The translations under genes and the position numbers were made by a program. Positions 1-8,000 of a stretch of DNA of 41,904 bases are shown piece by piece. The stretch is taken from positions 1-41,904 of the forward strand of contig UQFQ01000014.1 of assembly GCA_900540395.1 (NCBI GenBank), written 5' to 3'. Numbering within the stretch: the first letter of the stretch is position 1; every line of letters starts with the position of its first letter. The DNA comes from an uncultured Mollicutes bacterium. GTDB taxonomy: Bacteria > Bacillota_I > Bacilli_A > RFN20 > CAG-826. The notes beneath the pieces are model-generated. The model made no database searches. It was not told where the DNA came from and saw only the letters and a program-made list of their open reading frames with translations.

Positions 1-1
1 A

Positions 2-295
2 GCTAAAGGCTACTTTGGAAGTAAACATATTCTTTACAAAACCGCTAAAGAACAAGTCTTACGTTCATTAAGATATGCTTACATTGATAGAAGAAATATC
101 AAAAGAGATTTCAGAAAACTTTGGATTAAAAGAATTAATGCTGCTTGCAGATTAAACGACATCTCCTATTCAAAGTTTATGCATGGATTAAAAGTTGCTA
201 AGATTGACCTTAACAGAAAAATGTTAAGTGAAATTGCAATTCACGATCCAAAAGGTTTTACAGAATTAGTTGCTTTAGCTAAAAAAGCTCAATAA
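2..295 (+). CDS. rplT: 50S ribosomal protein L20, 3' part
   Basis: The first 97 codons visible, ending in TAA, read as the bulk of ribosomal protein L20. Recognisable pieces are AKGYFGSKH, then KEQVLRSLRYAYIDRRNIKRDFRKLWI and the C-terminal INAACRLNDISYSKFMHGLK. L20 binds 23S rRNA early in 50S assembly. The family is usually about 115-120 residues, so roughly the first 20 residues lie off the left edge. In Firmicutes it normally follows infC and rpmI, which would be outside the window. It is followed by a strong terminator, so it closes its operon and marks the core-genome edge of the accessory island. Confidence 0.96.
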   Translation, partial: AKGYFGSKHILYKTAKEQVLRSLRYAYIDRRNIKRDFRKLWIKRINAACRLNDISYSKFMHGLKVAKIDLNRKMLSEIAIHDPKGFTELVALAKKAQ

Positions 296-315
296 TTCAT
301 TTAAAAAATACTTAG

Positions 316-346
316 AAAATCACTCCTTTAAAGAGTGATTTTTTTA
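316..346 (+). terminator. Rho-independent terminator after rplT
   Basis: A 10-bp stem (AAAATCACTC pairing with GAGTGATTTT) with a 7-nt loop is followed directly by a T-run. It starts 21 nt after the rplT stop. Confidence 0.9.
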
Positions 347-440
347 TGCTTTTAAAAACGATTAAATATAATTTATAGCTTCTCGCTTATCTACTCATGA
401 ATTAAATATTTATCTTTCTTTCAAAAGAATTATGTAGGTC

Positions 441-1673
441 TTATATTGAGCTTATTGGAATAGCATAAACATTTTCATCTATTTTATAAACTGATGATGT
501 ATTACAAATAACAAAACTAGTTCCTACTTGATATGATGAAGAAAGGAGTTGCTTAAATGCTTTAATATCACTTTTAGTAAACTTAATCCCACTTTTACAT
601 TCAATAAGATGCAAAGTCGCATTTTCTAAAATTATTAAATCAATTTCATTTTGATTGTTATCTCTATAATAGAAAAAGTTTTCTCTTTTGTTGTTATTTC
701 TAAATGACTTTTTTAGCTCGTTTACAATAAAAGTCTCCACAAATCTGCCTTTAAATATTGAATTTTTAAGTGATTCAGGATTACTTAAATTAGCTAAATA
801 ACAAGCTAAACCTGTATCACAAAAATATAACTTAGGTCTTTTAACAATCCTTTTTACAAACGATAATTCGTTGTAAGGCTTTAATAAATAAATGATATCT
901 CCTGCTAAAAGAACACTTATCCAAGATTTAATAGTTTCTATTGTAACGCCAACTGACCTAGCAATCGTTTCATATACAAGTTCTTGTCCGGTCATTGAAG
1001 CAAGAAGTTGCATAAAATATTGAAACTTCAACTTATCTCTTATGTTTATTATTTTTGATACGTCTCTTTCAATATATGTTGATAAATAAGAACTATAAAA
1101 GAATTCTGTATCAAGTTCTTTATTTGCATATAGTTCTGGATACATACCACGAGTTATATACTCAAAAAGAACGTCTGAATTATAATCAAAATAATTACTT
1201 CTTTGTGCTAATTCTAAAATATTATAGGAAAAAACTTTTTCATCAGAATTATTTATCTCTCTTAAACTTAAAGGACACATATTGATTATGCCAACTCGTC
1301 CAGCAAGCGATTGACTTACACCCTGCAATAATTCATAAGATTGTGAGGAAGTTAATACATACATTCCGTAATTTGAACCATTCTCTAATTTTTCTTTATT
1401 TACAATGGCCTCAATCGCATCAAAGAGTCCAGGCGCATTTTGCACTTCATCTATTATTAAAGGCCATTTATGTGTTTCTAAAAACAATTCAGGATCAGAT
1501 TTTGCCTGTTCTCTTAAACGTAAGTCATCTAAACTTACATAGTTAAATCCGAGTTCTCGTTTTAACTTAAAGCATAAAGTAGATTTGCCTACTTGTCGTG
1601 CTCCTGTTATTAAAACCACTGGTCGATTTTTTATACTTTTTATAACTTCTTTTTCAATCGTTCTTTCAATCAT
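441..1673 (-). CDS. AAA ATPase with DUF4143 C-terminal domain
   Basis: This 410-residue protein is the first of four intact members of the AAA_14/DUF4143 family in the island. The P-loop is GARQVGKST at residues 24-32, and the Walker B motif is LIIDEVQ with D75-E76. The middle holds a winged-helix-like stretch (about 200-270). The C-terminal segment has the EIDLIILENATLHLIECKSG signature, the E/D...E-x-K pattern of a PD-(D/E)XK-like nuclease fold. Family members are common in gut Bacteria and Archaea, often in many copies, and their role is unknown; they are usually called ATP-binding proteins and are suspected of DNA binding. Unlike the other three, this gene has no obvious direct-repeat array upstream. 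It converges with rplT. Start is ATG at 1673 with no strong Shine-Dalgarno. Confidence 0.9.
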   Translation of the reverse strand: MIERTIEKEVIKSIKNRPVVLITGARQVGKSTLCFKLKRELGFNYVSLDDLRLREQAKSDPELFLETHKWPLIIDEVQNAPGLFDAIEAIVNKEKLENGSNYGMYVLTSSQSYELLQGVSQSLAGRVGIINMCPLSLREINNSDEKVFSYNILELAQRSNYFDYNSDVLFEYITRGMYPELYANKELDTEFFYSSYLSTYIERDVSKIINIRDKLKFQYFMQLLASMTGQELVYETIARSVGVTIETIKSWISVLLAGDIIYLLKPYNELSFVKRIVKRPKLYFCDTGLACYLANLSNPESLKNSIFKGRFVETFIVNELKKSFRNNNKRENFFYYRDNNQNEIDLIILENATLHLIECKSGIKFTKSDIKAFKQLLSSSYQVGTSFVICNTSSVYKIDENVYAIPISSI

Positions 1674-1751
1674 CTTTTATACCTTTCACCTAATTATACC
1701 TTAGTAAAAAATCGAGTACAACTAGAGATTTGTATAAAATATAGACTATTC

Positions 1752-2004
1752 TTAGTTCAAGCTCTCTTCATCAAGTAAAAATTCAAATAAGTCCATGGTA
1801 GTAACGCCAAAATCATCTTTAGTTGGTTTAAGACCATTTTTAGTTATTAAAATTTTTTTAAAACCATCATTTAAAAGATGCAAATAAAATAATTCAATTA
1901 ATTAAAATTTCGCCTGCACGACTAGTACCTGTGACAAGTTTAATTAGTCCATTATGCTTACGTGCAATGAGCTTGTTTAAATATCCGCTTCTTTTAAAAA
2001 TCAT
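1752..2004 (-). pseudogene. Deleted remnant of a fifth DUF4143-type ATPase
   Basis: Translation from ATG at 2004 (GAGGAA ribosome binding site at 2011-2016) gives MIFKRSGYLNKLIARKHNG followed by LIKLVTGTSRAGEILIN and a TGA. That matches the usual start of AAA_14/DUF4143 ATPases up to the P-loop, which is normally TGxRRxGKS and is degraded here. In a different frame the next stretch reads HLLNDGFKKILITKNG through KPTKDDFGVTTMDLFEFLL to DEESLN and TAA, which resembles the family C-terminus (FKKIxIxKDxxKP...FLLDxxSL). So the two ends survive and about 300 internal codons are gone. The assignment rests on remembered family patterns, not an alignment. Confidence 0.6.
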
Positions 2005-2022
2005 ATTTATTTCCTCATTAGC

Positions 2023-2132
2023 TAATCGAAAAAAATCAAAAACTTTGAAAAATTTCGATTATATTTTAAGATTTAGGCTATTATTATCGAATTCTAATCG
2101 AAAAAAATCAAAGACTTTGAAAAATTTCGACT
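2023..2132. repeat. Two copies of a 37-bp imperfect palindrome
   Basis: Copies at about 2024-2060 and 2096-2132 share AATCGAAAAAAATCAAA, then A/G, then ACTTTGAAAAATTTCGA, so they differ at one internal base and at the last few bases. Each is itself an inverted repeat: AATCGAAA pairs with TTTCGATT, and TCAAA with TTTGA inside. They begin about 20 bp upstream of the remnant ATPase start, so they may be its operator or mobile end. Confidence 0.85.
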
Positions 2133-2178
2133 AGAGTTTTATAGCGACTTTCAGAAATTTAATATGAAATAAGGTAAA

Positions 2179-2298
2179 CTAGAAATAAATATCCGTTGGA
2201 CTAAGGAAGTTTATAAGGATTAAATTAAAAGCAATGCGATCATCTTTTGCTAAGGCTAAAATTTCAACCTTTATTTTGTTAGCAAAAACATTAACTAT
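2179..2298 (-). pseudogene. Possible degraded HipA N-terminus
   Basis: Just after, and out of frame with, the HipB-like gene, the minus strand reads EIVNVFANKIKVEILALAKD then DRIAFNLILINFLSPTDIYF and TAG. The piece KVEILALAKDDRIAF resembles the opening of HipA toxins (x-V-x-x-x-x-x-x-VGxLAxxxDxRIAFxYD), followed by a corrupted version of the next motif (NGFSISPxSLP). HipA kinases normally follow or overlap a HipB antitoxin gene in this orientation. No kinase core follows: the next identifiable sequence is the ATPase remnant. Inference from remembered family patterns. Confidence 0.45.
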
Positions 2299-2581
2299 TT
2301 CGTTCCCTTATTACATCCTCAATTGATTTATATTCCTTTTGGATTTTAAAAAGATTGTCCAAATCATCATAAAGTTGTAAAGCTAAAGCAAGCTTAACTA
2401 AAGAAGCTAAAGAAATATCGCCTGTTTTTTCAAATCGTCTAATAGAAGCATAGCTTACGCCAGATAGTTCAGATAATCGTTGTTGTGAAACTTTTCTATT
2501 TTTTCTAATTGTTTTAAAACGTTGGCTAATTTCTAATTGCTTTTCATAATAGGTTACAAACTCTAATGCTCTTTCTTCCAT
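2291..2581 (-). CDS. XRE-family HTH repressor, HipB-like antitoxin
   Basis: A 96-residue protein with a Cro/C1-type helix-turn-helix at about residues 22-75: RFKTIRKNRKVSQQRLSELS, then GVSYASIRRFEKTGDISLASLVKLALAL. Size and layout fit HipB-type antitoxins, which repress their own operon and neutralise the HipA kinase. Here the toxin partner is reduced to a short fragment or lost, leaving an orphan repressor. The start is ATG at 2581; no good Shine-Dalgarno is visible. The two TTTCTAGCAA copies just upstream could be its operator. It could also be a generic XRE regulator. Confidence 0.8.
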   Translation of the reverse strand: MEERALEFVTYYEKQLEISQRFKTIRKNRKVSQQRLSELSGVSYASIRRFEKTGDISLASLVKLALALQLYDDLDNLFKIQKEYKSIEDVIRERNS

Positions 2582-2600
2582 ATGCTAATATATTATCATT

Positions 2601-2665
2601 TTTCTAGCAAAAATGCACTATTATTGTTAATATATGAGCAATTTTTATTTATAATTTTCTAGCAA
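2601..2665. promoter_or_regulatory. Direct-repeat operator candidate of the HTH gene
   Basis: TTTCTAGCAA occurs at 2601-2610 and 2656-2665, within 90 bp upstream of the HTH start. On the coding strand both read TTGCTAGAAA inside AT-rich promoter-like sequence. Autoregulation is inferred from the HipB-like product. Confidence 0.4.
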
Positions 2666-2752
2666 TAAAATTTACTTAAAATCTGCCGTTACTGACATTT
2701 TAAATGAATAACCACATAAAGTTTTAATAGGCACAAAATTATTTAGTCGTTT

Positions 2753-2899
2753 TTATATTAATATCTTTTTAAGATTAAGTCGTAAGTTAATCGTAAGTTT
2801 GTCGGGACTTGCACCAAGTTTCCTATAGCTCAACGACGAATCATTAATATAATTTTTTAAAACTTCCCTAACTACATTCATATCTTTTACAAATGCCAT
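2753..2899 (-). pseudogene. IS21-like istA 5' fragment
   Basis: A 48-codon reading frame starts at ATG 2899 with an excellent GGAGGAAT ribosome binding site at 2905-2912. It reads MAFVKDMNVVREVLKNYIND, then SSLSYRKLGASPDKL, and stops at 2753. The start resembles the N-terminal helical/HTH part of IS21-family IstA transposases. In the next frame the sequence continues SRQT, matching the usual SRxTV recognition-helix motif, so a frameshift is likely. The 22-bp array just upstream has the form of an IS21 left end. The rest of istA and istB are absent. The family call is tentative; what is certain is a well-initiated but truncated gene. Confidence 0.4.
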
Positions 2900-2950
2900 A
2901 TACAATTCCTCCAAATGTATTAAAGAAATTGTATTCCCTTCAAATTAGGG

Positions 2951-3010
2951 TGGTCAAATTCGCCGATATGACTGGTCAGATTAGCCGATACAAGTGGTCA
3001 AATTCGCCGA
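2951..3010. repeat. Three 22-bp-spaced repeats, IS21-like end
   Basis: TGGTCAAATTCGCCGA at 2951, TGGTCAGATTAGCCGA at 2973 and TGGTCAAATTCGCCGA at 2995 lie exactly 22 bp apart. Arrays of a TGxTCA...GCCG-type unit about two helical turns apart are typical of IS21-family termini, where they bind IstA. The array stands 50-110 bp upstream of the truncated minus-strand frame at 2899. Confidence 0.85.
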
Positions 3011-3099
3011 AATATTCAAATATTGAAAGGAAAAGAAACAAAATATTAATTTGTCAAAATTATTATTGGTATGTCTTCTAATTACGAATTCTTAATTGA

Positions 3100-5898
3100 T
3101 TAAACTTCCAGCTTTAAGTTCTCAACATAAGTCTTATAGCTATCATATAGTATTCCACTACTATCAATATAAATATCAGTACCTCTTAAGAAACCTCTAA
3201 TTTTGCTAGTCGAAGTTAAAATGCCATACTCTTTAAGTAAGTAATTTACTAAGTCACTAAGTGAAATATCCCCAAAACCTTTTACTATGTACTTTATAAA
3301 ATCACCAAGAGTAAACCTTGATTTTGAAAATATAATTACATTATCAAAACTAGCATAGCTTAATAGTTTTGAAACTTTAACAATTGATGAAATTAAATTA
3401 TCGCCATATCCTAATTCATCTATATCAAAATGAGCTCCTTCTTTCTTTAACTTATAAATAGTGAAATAATCATAATTTTCTCCAAGACTACAAACTTCTT
3501 TTTGAAGAGTAGATAGTCTTTCTTTATCAAAACCAGCTTCTTCTAATTTCCTAATATTGATGAACTTATTATGTTCATACTCAATGATTTCTAGGTTATT
3601 AATTAAATCATAAAAGATCATTTCATAGGTCGAAGATAAGTAATATTTTCTGACTTCTGTTTTATAAAAAAAGTCATGTTCTGTGAACTTTTTAACTAAA
3701 AATGATGATAAATTGTTTGGTTTTTTAATAATGATTCCAGTGTAAAAATTATAACCTACTGATTCTAAATTAATTTTATCTAACTTGTTAGCTAATTCAT
3801 TACTAAATAAACCAGCTATTTCATAAACTTCATTTATGAAATAGCAATCATTAACTAGTCTCTCTCTTAAATACAATCTCTCCTCATCATTTAAAGAACT
3901 ATGTTTTATTCCATTAATCTCGTTGTTACATACTCCTACCCAATCAGCAAGAATAACATTATAAGCAATTCCGGTTTCATTAGAGATATCTCTACTAAGT
4001 TCACCTAAAGTTTTATAATCGTTTTCTCTCCACTTTTTAAGTACATATTCTTTTCTATTCGTTTCACCTATCTTGATTATTGGGTTTCTACCAAATACAA
4101 CTTTCAGGTCACTTATTGAATTCTTTTGTGAAAGACATTTTAAAATGAAATGAAGATCATATGGTTCTTCAATTCCGTATTCTTTCATTAAAGAAGGATA
4201 GTTATCAAAAAGAAGTTTAGATGAAATTTCCATATTGTTATATGGAGTAAAATCTAATGTATCTAGTAATTCTTTAAAGTCATAACTATAGAAATCATAA
4301 TAACGAAGTGTCGAAGGATATTTAGATATAATCTCCGGATCTAAACGAAAGGCTAGAGTCCTTACAAACTCACTATCAATGAAAAACTGTTCTGTTTCTT
4401 CTGGTATAATTTTCTTGATAAATTCGTTAAACTCATTAATCAAATTAGAATGCTTAATATTGACGTTAATCATTTTTAAATAATGTTTAACCAAAAGACC
4501 TTTTCTCTTTATAACGTACTCTCCATTCATTAACACATAGTCTTTTAAACTGAAGGTCAACCATGCCTTTTTAATGTCTGGATCAATGAAAGTATCTTCT
4601 TCAATTCCTTGAAGATCTTTGTTGCCGTGTATGTAACGCATTTGTAAGTAACAATAAAGGTTTAAGTCATTAAAGATAGCCATAAACTGAGATTTAGTTA
4701 ACTCATAATTTTCATAAAGATATTTATATTTGTCTTCTTTAAACGTTAAAGGTCCGGTTGTGTCTTTTACCTTTCTATCAAAAAATGTCTTAATAATTTG
4801 CCTCACTCTTTCACGAGTAACATTAAAAAGAAGAGAGACTTCTTCAAGAGTCTTCCCAGAATATCTTTCAAGAACTATCTTTTTATCTCTAGAATCTTTA
4901 ACAGTTTTTAAGTAATCATCAAAAGACTCTAAATTTAAGTAATCGTATTTATAGAAGTATTTTTCATTCAGAATAGTTATTTTGTTTGACTTTAAAAGGT
5001 TTTCAATTAATGAGTCTATATCTTCCTGATTTACTACTTCTTTAATTTCCTCTAAAGTTGAGCCTTCTGCTTTTTGTTTCAAAAAATTAGTAATTGAAGA
5101 TTCCGAGTTAAATTCGTTGTCTTTGTTATTCAAAAACTTTAAAGTCGATTCAATTATTGCTTTGAATTTAATTTTCCCAAATCCATCTAAATATAAAAAA
5201 GTTGAATATTCAGTATTTAATAGATCAAAGAGATTGTTAATATTATTTCTTTTTAGTAACTCGACACAAGCAAAAGATAAACCAATCTTATCTATACTTC
5301 TATTTTCATAAACTTTGTTTTTGATTAGATCTTTTACTAAGTTATTTTCAAGTATAAATTGATTATGGGAAATGTCTTTTTTAAAAGCAGTTTGTATGGC
5401 TTCTATTAGACTATAGAAGAATTTAGAATCTAAACCAGAGAGTGATAAAGCATCTACATAATTAACATCTTTTAAGTCTTTAATTAAATAGTAGCCACTA
5501 CTATTTAATATCTTGATATTTTTTGAAGCGAAATAACAAATATCAAGCGGTTCATCATCTATATCTTCAAGAAATAGATTAGCAATTTTAATAAATTTAC
5601 TATTTGTTAATAACTTTGATAAACCATTTTCATCTAGTAAAGTTTTAAATTCTGAAAAAGTAAATCTTTCTAAGTCATCATAATGATGAATGTAAAACTC
5701 TTTTAGTATCTTTACTTCTTTTTTCTTAAGAAGAGAAAATGAATCGTATGGATCGATATCATTTTTAGTGAGGAATAGACCATTGGAAAAAGAATCTTTG
5801 GTATCCACAAGAACTTCTTCCTTTGAATTTAAATCTTTTTCATTGATGGTATCTGTATTTTCTTCTAATAATTCACCTATTTCCATATCTTTAAACAT
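3100..5898 (-). CDS. Large protein with alpha-CTD-like and sigma-region-4-like segments
   Basis: A 932-residue soluble protein that I do not recognise as a named family. Residues about 204-253 (IGLSFACVELLKRNNINNLF, then DLLNTEYSTFLYLDGFGKIK) follow the helix-hairpin-helix pattern of the RNA polymerase alpha C-terminal domain. A weaker similar stretch lies at about 130-168. Residues about 335-375 (KKIVLERYSGKTLEEVSLLF, then NVTRERVRQII) are a clear sigma-70 region 4 helix-turn-helix. No region 2 is visible, so it should not act as a normal sigma factor. The final 80 residues look like a further winged helix. The N-terminal 50 residues are acidic. A TATAAT sequence overlaps the annotated ATG, so translation may really begin at Met5. 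A role in transcription or DNA sensing is inference. Confidence 0.75.
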   Translation of the reverse strand: MFKDMEIGELLEENTDTINEKDLNSKEEVLVDTKDSFSNGLFLTKNDIDPYDSFSLLKKKEVKILKEFYIHHYDDLERFTFSEFKTLLDENGLSKLLTNSKFIKIANLFLEDIDDEPLDICYFASKNIKILNSSGYYLIKDLKDVNYVDALSLSGLDSKFFYSLIEAIQTAFKKDISHNQFILENNLVKDLIKNKVYENRSIDKIGLSFACVELLKRNNINNLFDLLNTEYSTFLYLDGFGKIKFKAIIESTLKFLNNKDNEFNSESSITNFLKQKAEGSTLEEIKEVVNQEDIDSLIENLLKSNKITILNEKYFYKYDYLNLESFDDYLKTVKDSRDKKIVLERYSGKTLEEVSLLFNVTRERVRQIIKTFFDRKVKDTTGPLTFKEDKYKYLYENYELTKSQFMAIFNDLNLYCYLQMRYIHGNKDLQGIEEDTFIDPDIKKAWLTFSLKDYVLMNGEYVIKRKGLLVKHYLKMINVNIKHSNLINEFNEFIKKIIPEETEQFFIDSEFVRTLAFRLDPEIISKYPSTLRYYDFYSYDFKELLDTLDFTPYNNMEISSKLLFDNYPSLMKEYGIEEPYDLHFILKCLSQKNSISDLKVVFGRNPIIKIGETNRKEYVLKKWRENDYKTLGELSRDISNETGIAYNVILADWVGVCNNEINGIKHSSLNDEERLYLRERLVNDCYFINEVYEIAGLFSNELANKLDKINLESVGYNFYTGIIIKKPNNLSSFLVKKFTEHDFFYKTEVRKYYLSSTYEMIFYDLINNLEIIEYEHNKFINIRKLEEAGFDKERLSTLQKEVCSLGENYDYFTIYKLKKEGAHFDIDELGYGDNLISSIVKVSKLLSYASFDNVIIFSKSRFTLGDFIKYIVKGFGDISLSDLVNYLLKEYGILTSTSKIRGFLRGTDIYIDSSGILYDSYKTYVENLKLEV

Positions 5899-6298
5899 TA
5901 TACAGGAAAATAGTTGAGGATAAATTCTGAAATTACGGAATTATTTTAAACTGAATGTTTAAATAGATAGTAATGTGGTTTAGTAAGAAGAAAAACATAA
6001 ACTAGAGGAAAGTTGATGAGGATAGTTGGCGCTTGCCTGATGAATACAATGGAGGATATAGTTTTGCATCTAAGGATATCTGTTCAGTTCCTACATAAAA
6101 TATAAAAAATCAATTTAAATTAGGTTTTGTGGGGGATTTTGTGAAAAATTATAGAATAATATTATCCAAAGTTAAAATAATTGATTGGTAAGAACAGGCA
6201 CTAAAGCACCTAGTTGTTTGATAAATTAAGTAGCGAGATAAATTATGATAATCGTGAGTTTGTCGGGAGTCCTTTATGTCTATACCTATTACTATTAA
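5899..6298. other. Non-coding debris between the 932-aa gene and the AlbA pseudogene
   Basis: No intact gene. A short plus-strand frame at about 6020-6100 reads SWRLPDEYNGGYSFASKDIC and stops at TAA; it may be the tail of a lost gene. The segment 6248-6268 matches 2787-2807 at 19 of 21 positions (core GTTTGTCGGGA), so both may descend from the same element. Confidence 0.5.
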
Positions 6299-7769
6299 AA
6301 AATACTAAACGAAAACATTGTTGAATCAGCACGCATTGAGCTCAGAGAAAACCGGAATCCAGATGCCACTTTAAAAACAATCAGTGCTTTTGCAAATGAT
6401 ACTGATAATTGGGAAGCGGATATATTGTAATCGGCATTAAGGAAAATGAAGGGCAGATCGACTTACTGAATTCTGGATTGAATATCAATGAAATAGATAA
6501 TATTCAAAAAGATATATTAAGATACTGTAACTTTTTGAAGCCACAATATATTCCAGAAACTGAACTTGTAAACTATAAAGGTAAAAATCTTCTGCTTGTT
6601 TGGTGTCCAGGTGAGTACGATATACCATATCTTTGCCCAAAGAAGCCAACTGTTGCTCATTCTGAGAGAATTTACTATATAAGAAAACTTTCTTCCACTA
6701 TCGAGGCTACTCCTAACGAAATCACAGAATTAATATCATTAACTCGCAATATTCCTTTCGATGATCGCATAAACATCAAAGCTAACATTAGCGATTTAAA
6801 ACTTCCTTTAATTAAAGCTTTCTTAGAAGAAATTGGTAGTTCATTGGCAAATGATTTTGAGAAAAAGCCCCCTGAAGAGTTAGCAAGAAATTTAAGAATA
6901 GCTGACGGACCTCAAGAATTTTTTAAGCCTATCAATGTTGGCTTACTATTTTTCAATTACGGGCCAGACAAATTTTTTCCATATTGTCAAATAGACCTCG
7001 TTAATATTTCAGATCCTACTGGTCAAGGAATGGAAGAATTTGTCTTTAAAGGTCCAATCGACCAACAACAAAAAGATGTTTTAAGATACATAAAAAATAA
7101 TGTTATTGCAGAAAAAGTGTTTAAGGTTCAAAATCAAGCGGAAGCAATCCGTATAAAAAATTATAGTTATGAGGCCATTGAGGAATTTGTCTCTAATGCA
7201 ATTTATCATCGATCCTATCGATTATATGAACCAATAACCATAAGGATAGAAAAAGAATTAATCGAGATTACATCTGCTCCTGGACCAGATAGATCAATAA
7301 ATGATGAAGATATTAAAAATTTAACTATGCGCTCTAGAAGATATCGTAACCGACGCATTGATGATTTTCTAAAAGAACTAAACCTTGTAGAAGGAAGAAA
7401 TACTGGCATTCCAACTGCTTTAAAAAGTATCAAGAATAATGGTTCACCACTCCCAAAATTTATAACAGATGAGGAGCGTACTTTCTTTTCAGTTATAATA
7501 CCTATCCATGAAACTTTTAAAACAAACAAAGCAAAAGTTACATCTTCTTCGAAAGAAAAGAAAAAACCAAAGAAGAAATTAAGGATGAAATTTTAGATCT
7601 TCTATCAGCATCAAATTTTTCAGCCGTTAGTTTATATCACAAACTAAATTATTCAGGAAATCCTTCAAGAACTTTTAGAGATTGCATCAACAATCTGATA
7701 AGCGAAGGACAAGTTAAATACGTTAAAGAAAACAAAAATTCATCTACTAACTTATTAACCAAGATTTAA
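6299..7769 (+). pseudogene. Frameshifted AlbA/HATPase-type ATP-binding protein
   Basis: Three frames together rebuild one protein. Up to about 6408 the frame reads ENIVESARIELRENRNPDAT then LKTISAFANDTDN. It continues one frame off as GSGYIVIGIKENEGQ, the Schlafen AlbA_2 motif (normally DNLGGGYIVIG), so one T is missing near 6409. The central ORF carries the C-terminal HATPase_c_4-like part, YEAIEEFVSNAIYHRSY and GRNTGIPTALKSI. In a poly-A stretch near 7560 the frame shifts again and a winged-helix tail follows (KEEIKDEILDLLSASNFSAV to STNLLTKI, TAA at 7767-7769). No ATG opens the 5' part, which starts after a TAA at 6296. Family members are ATP-binding, presumably DNA-binding regulators. Sequencing error in the homopolymer is an alternative for the second shift. 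Confidence 0.8.
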
Positions 7770-7880
7770 AAATATGCTACTTTTTCTTTTTAAGTAAATA
7801 CAAAATTTCTTAAAAATCTTTGCAAAACTCTATTATTATATCTATTTTTAAAAACGAGTAGCGAAACTTTTAAACCATTT
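7758..7880. repeat. 123-bp direct repeat, left copy
   Basis: This is 119 of 123 bases identical, without gaps, to 9779-9901. It begins within the last codons of the AlbA-type pseudogene (TKI and stop) and runs into the intergenic space. The two copies lie 2021 bp apart and bracket the AbiE toxin-antitoxin pair. Confidence 0.95.
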
Positions 7881-8000
7881 AACTATCACAAAACTTTAAC
7901 ATATTTAAAATTTAAAAAACTAAAAACTTAAAGATTTTCCATTCGAATAATTTTCTTAAAAAAATAAATTAAATAAATTAGCCTTGATAAATGAATATCA

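Noticed and set aside
7215..7529. Open minus-strand frame opposite the AlbA-type gene
   Set aside because: It is a shadow of the conserved HATPase coding sequence and has no ribosome binding site or recognisable motif.
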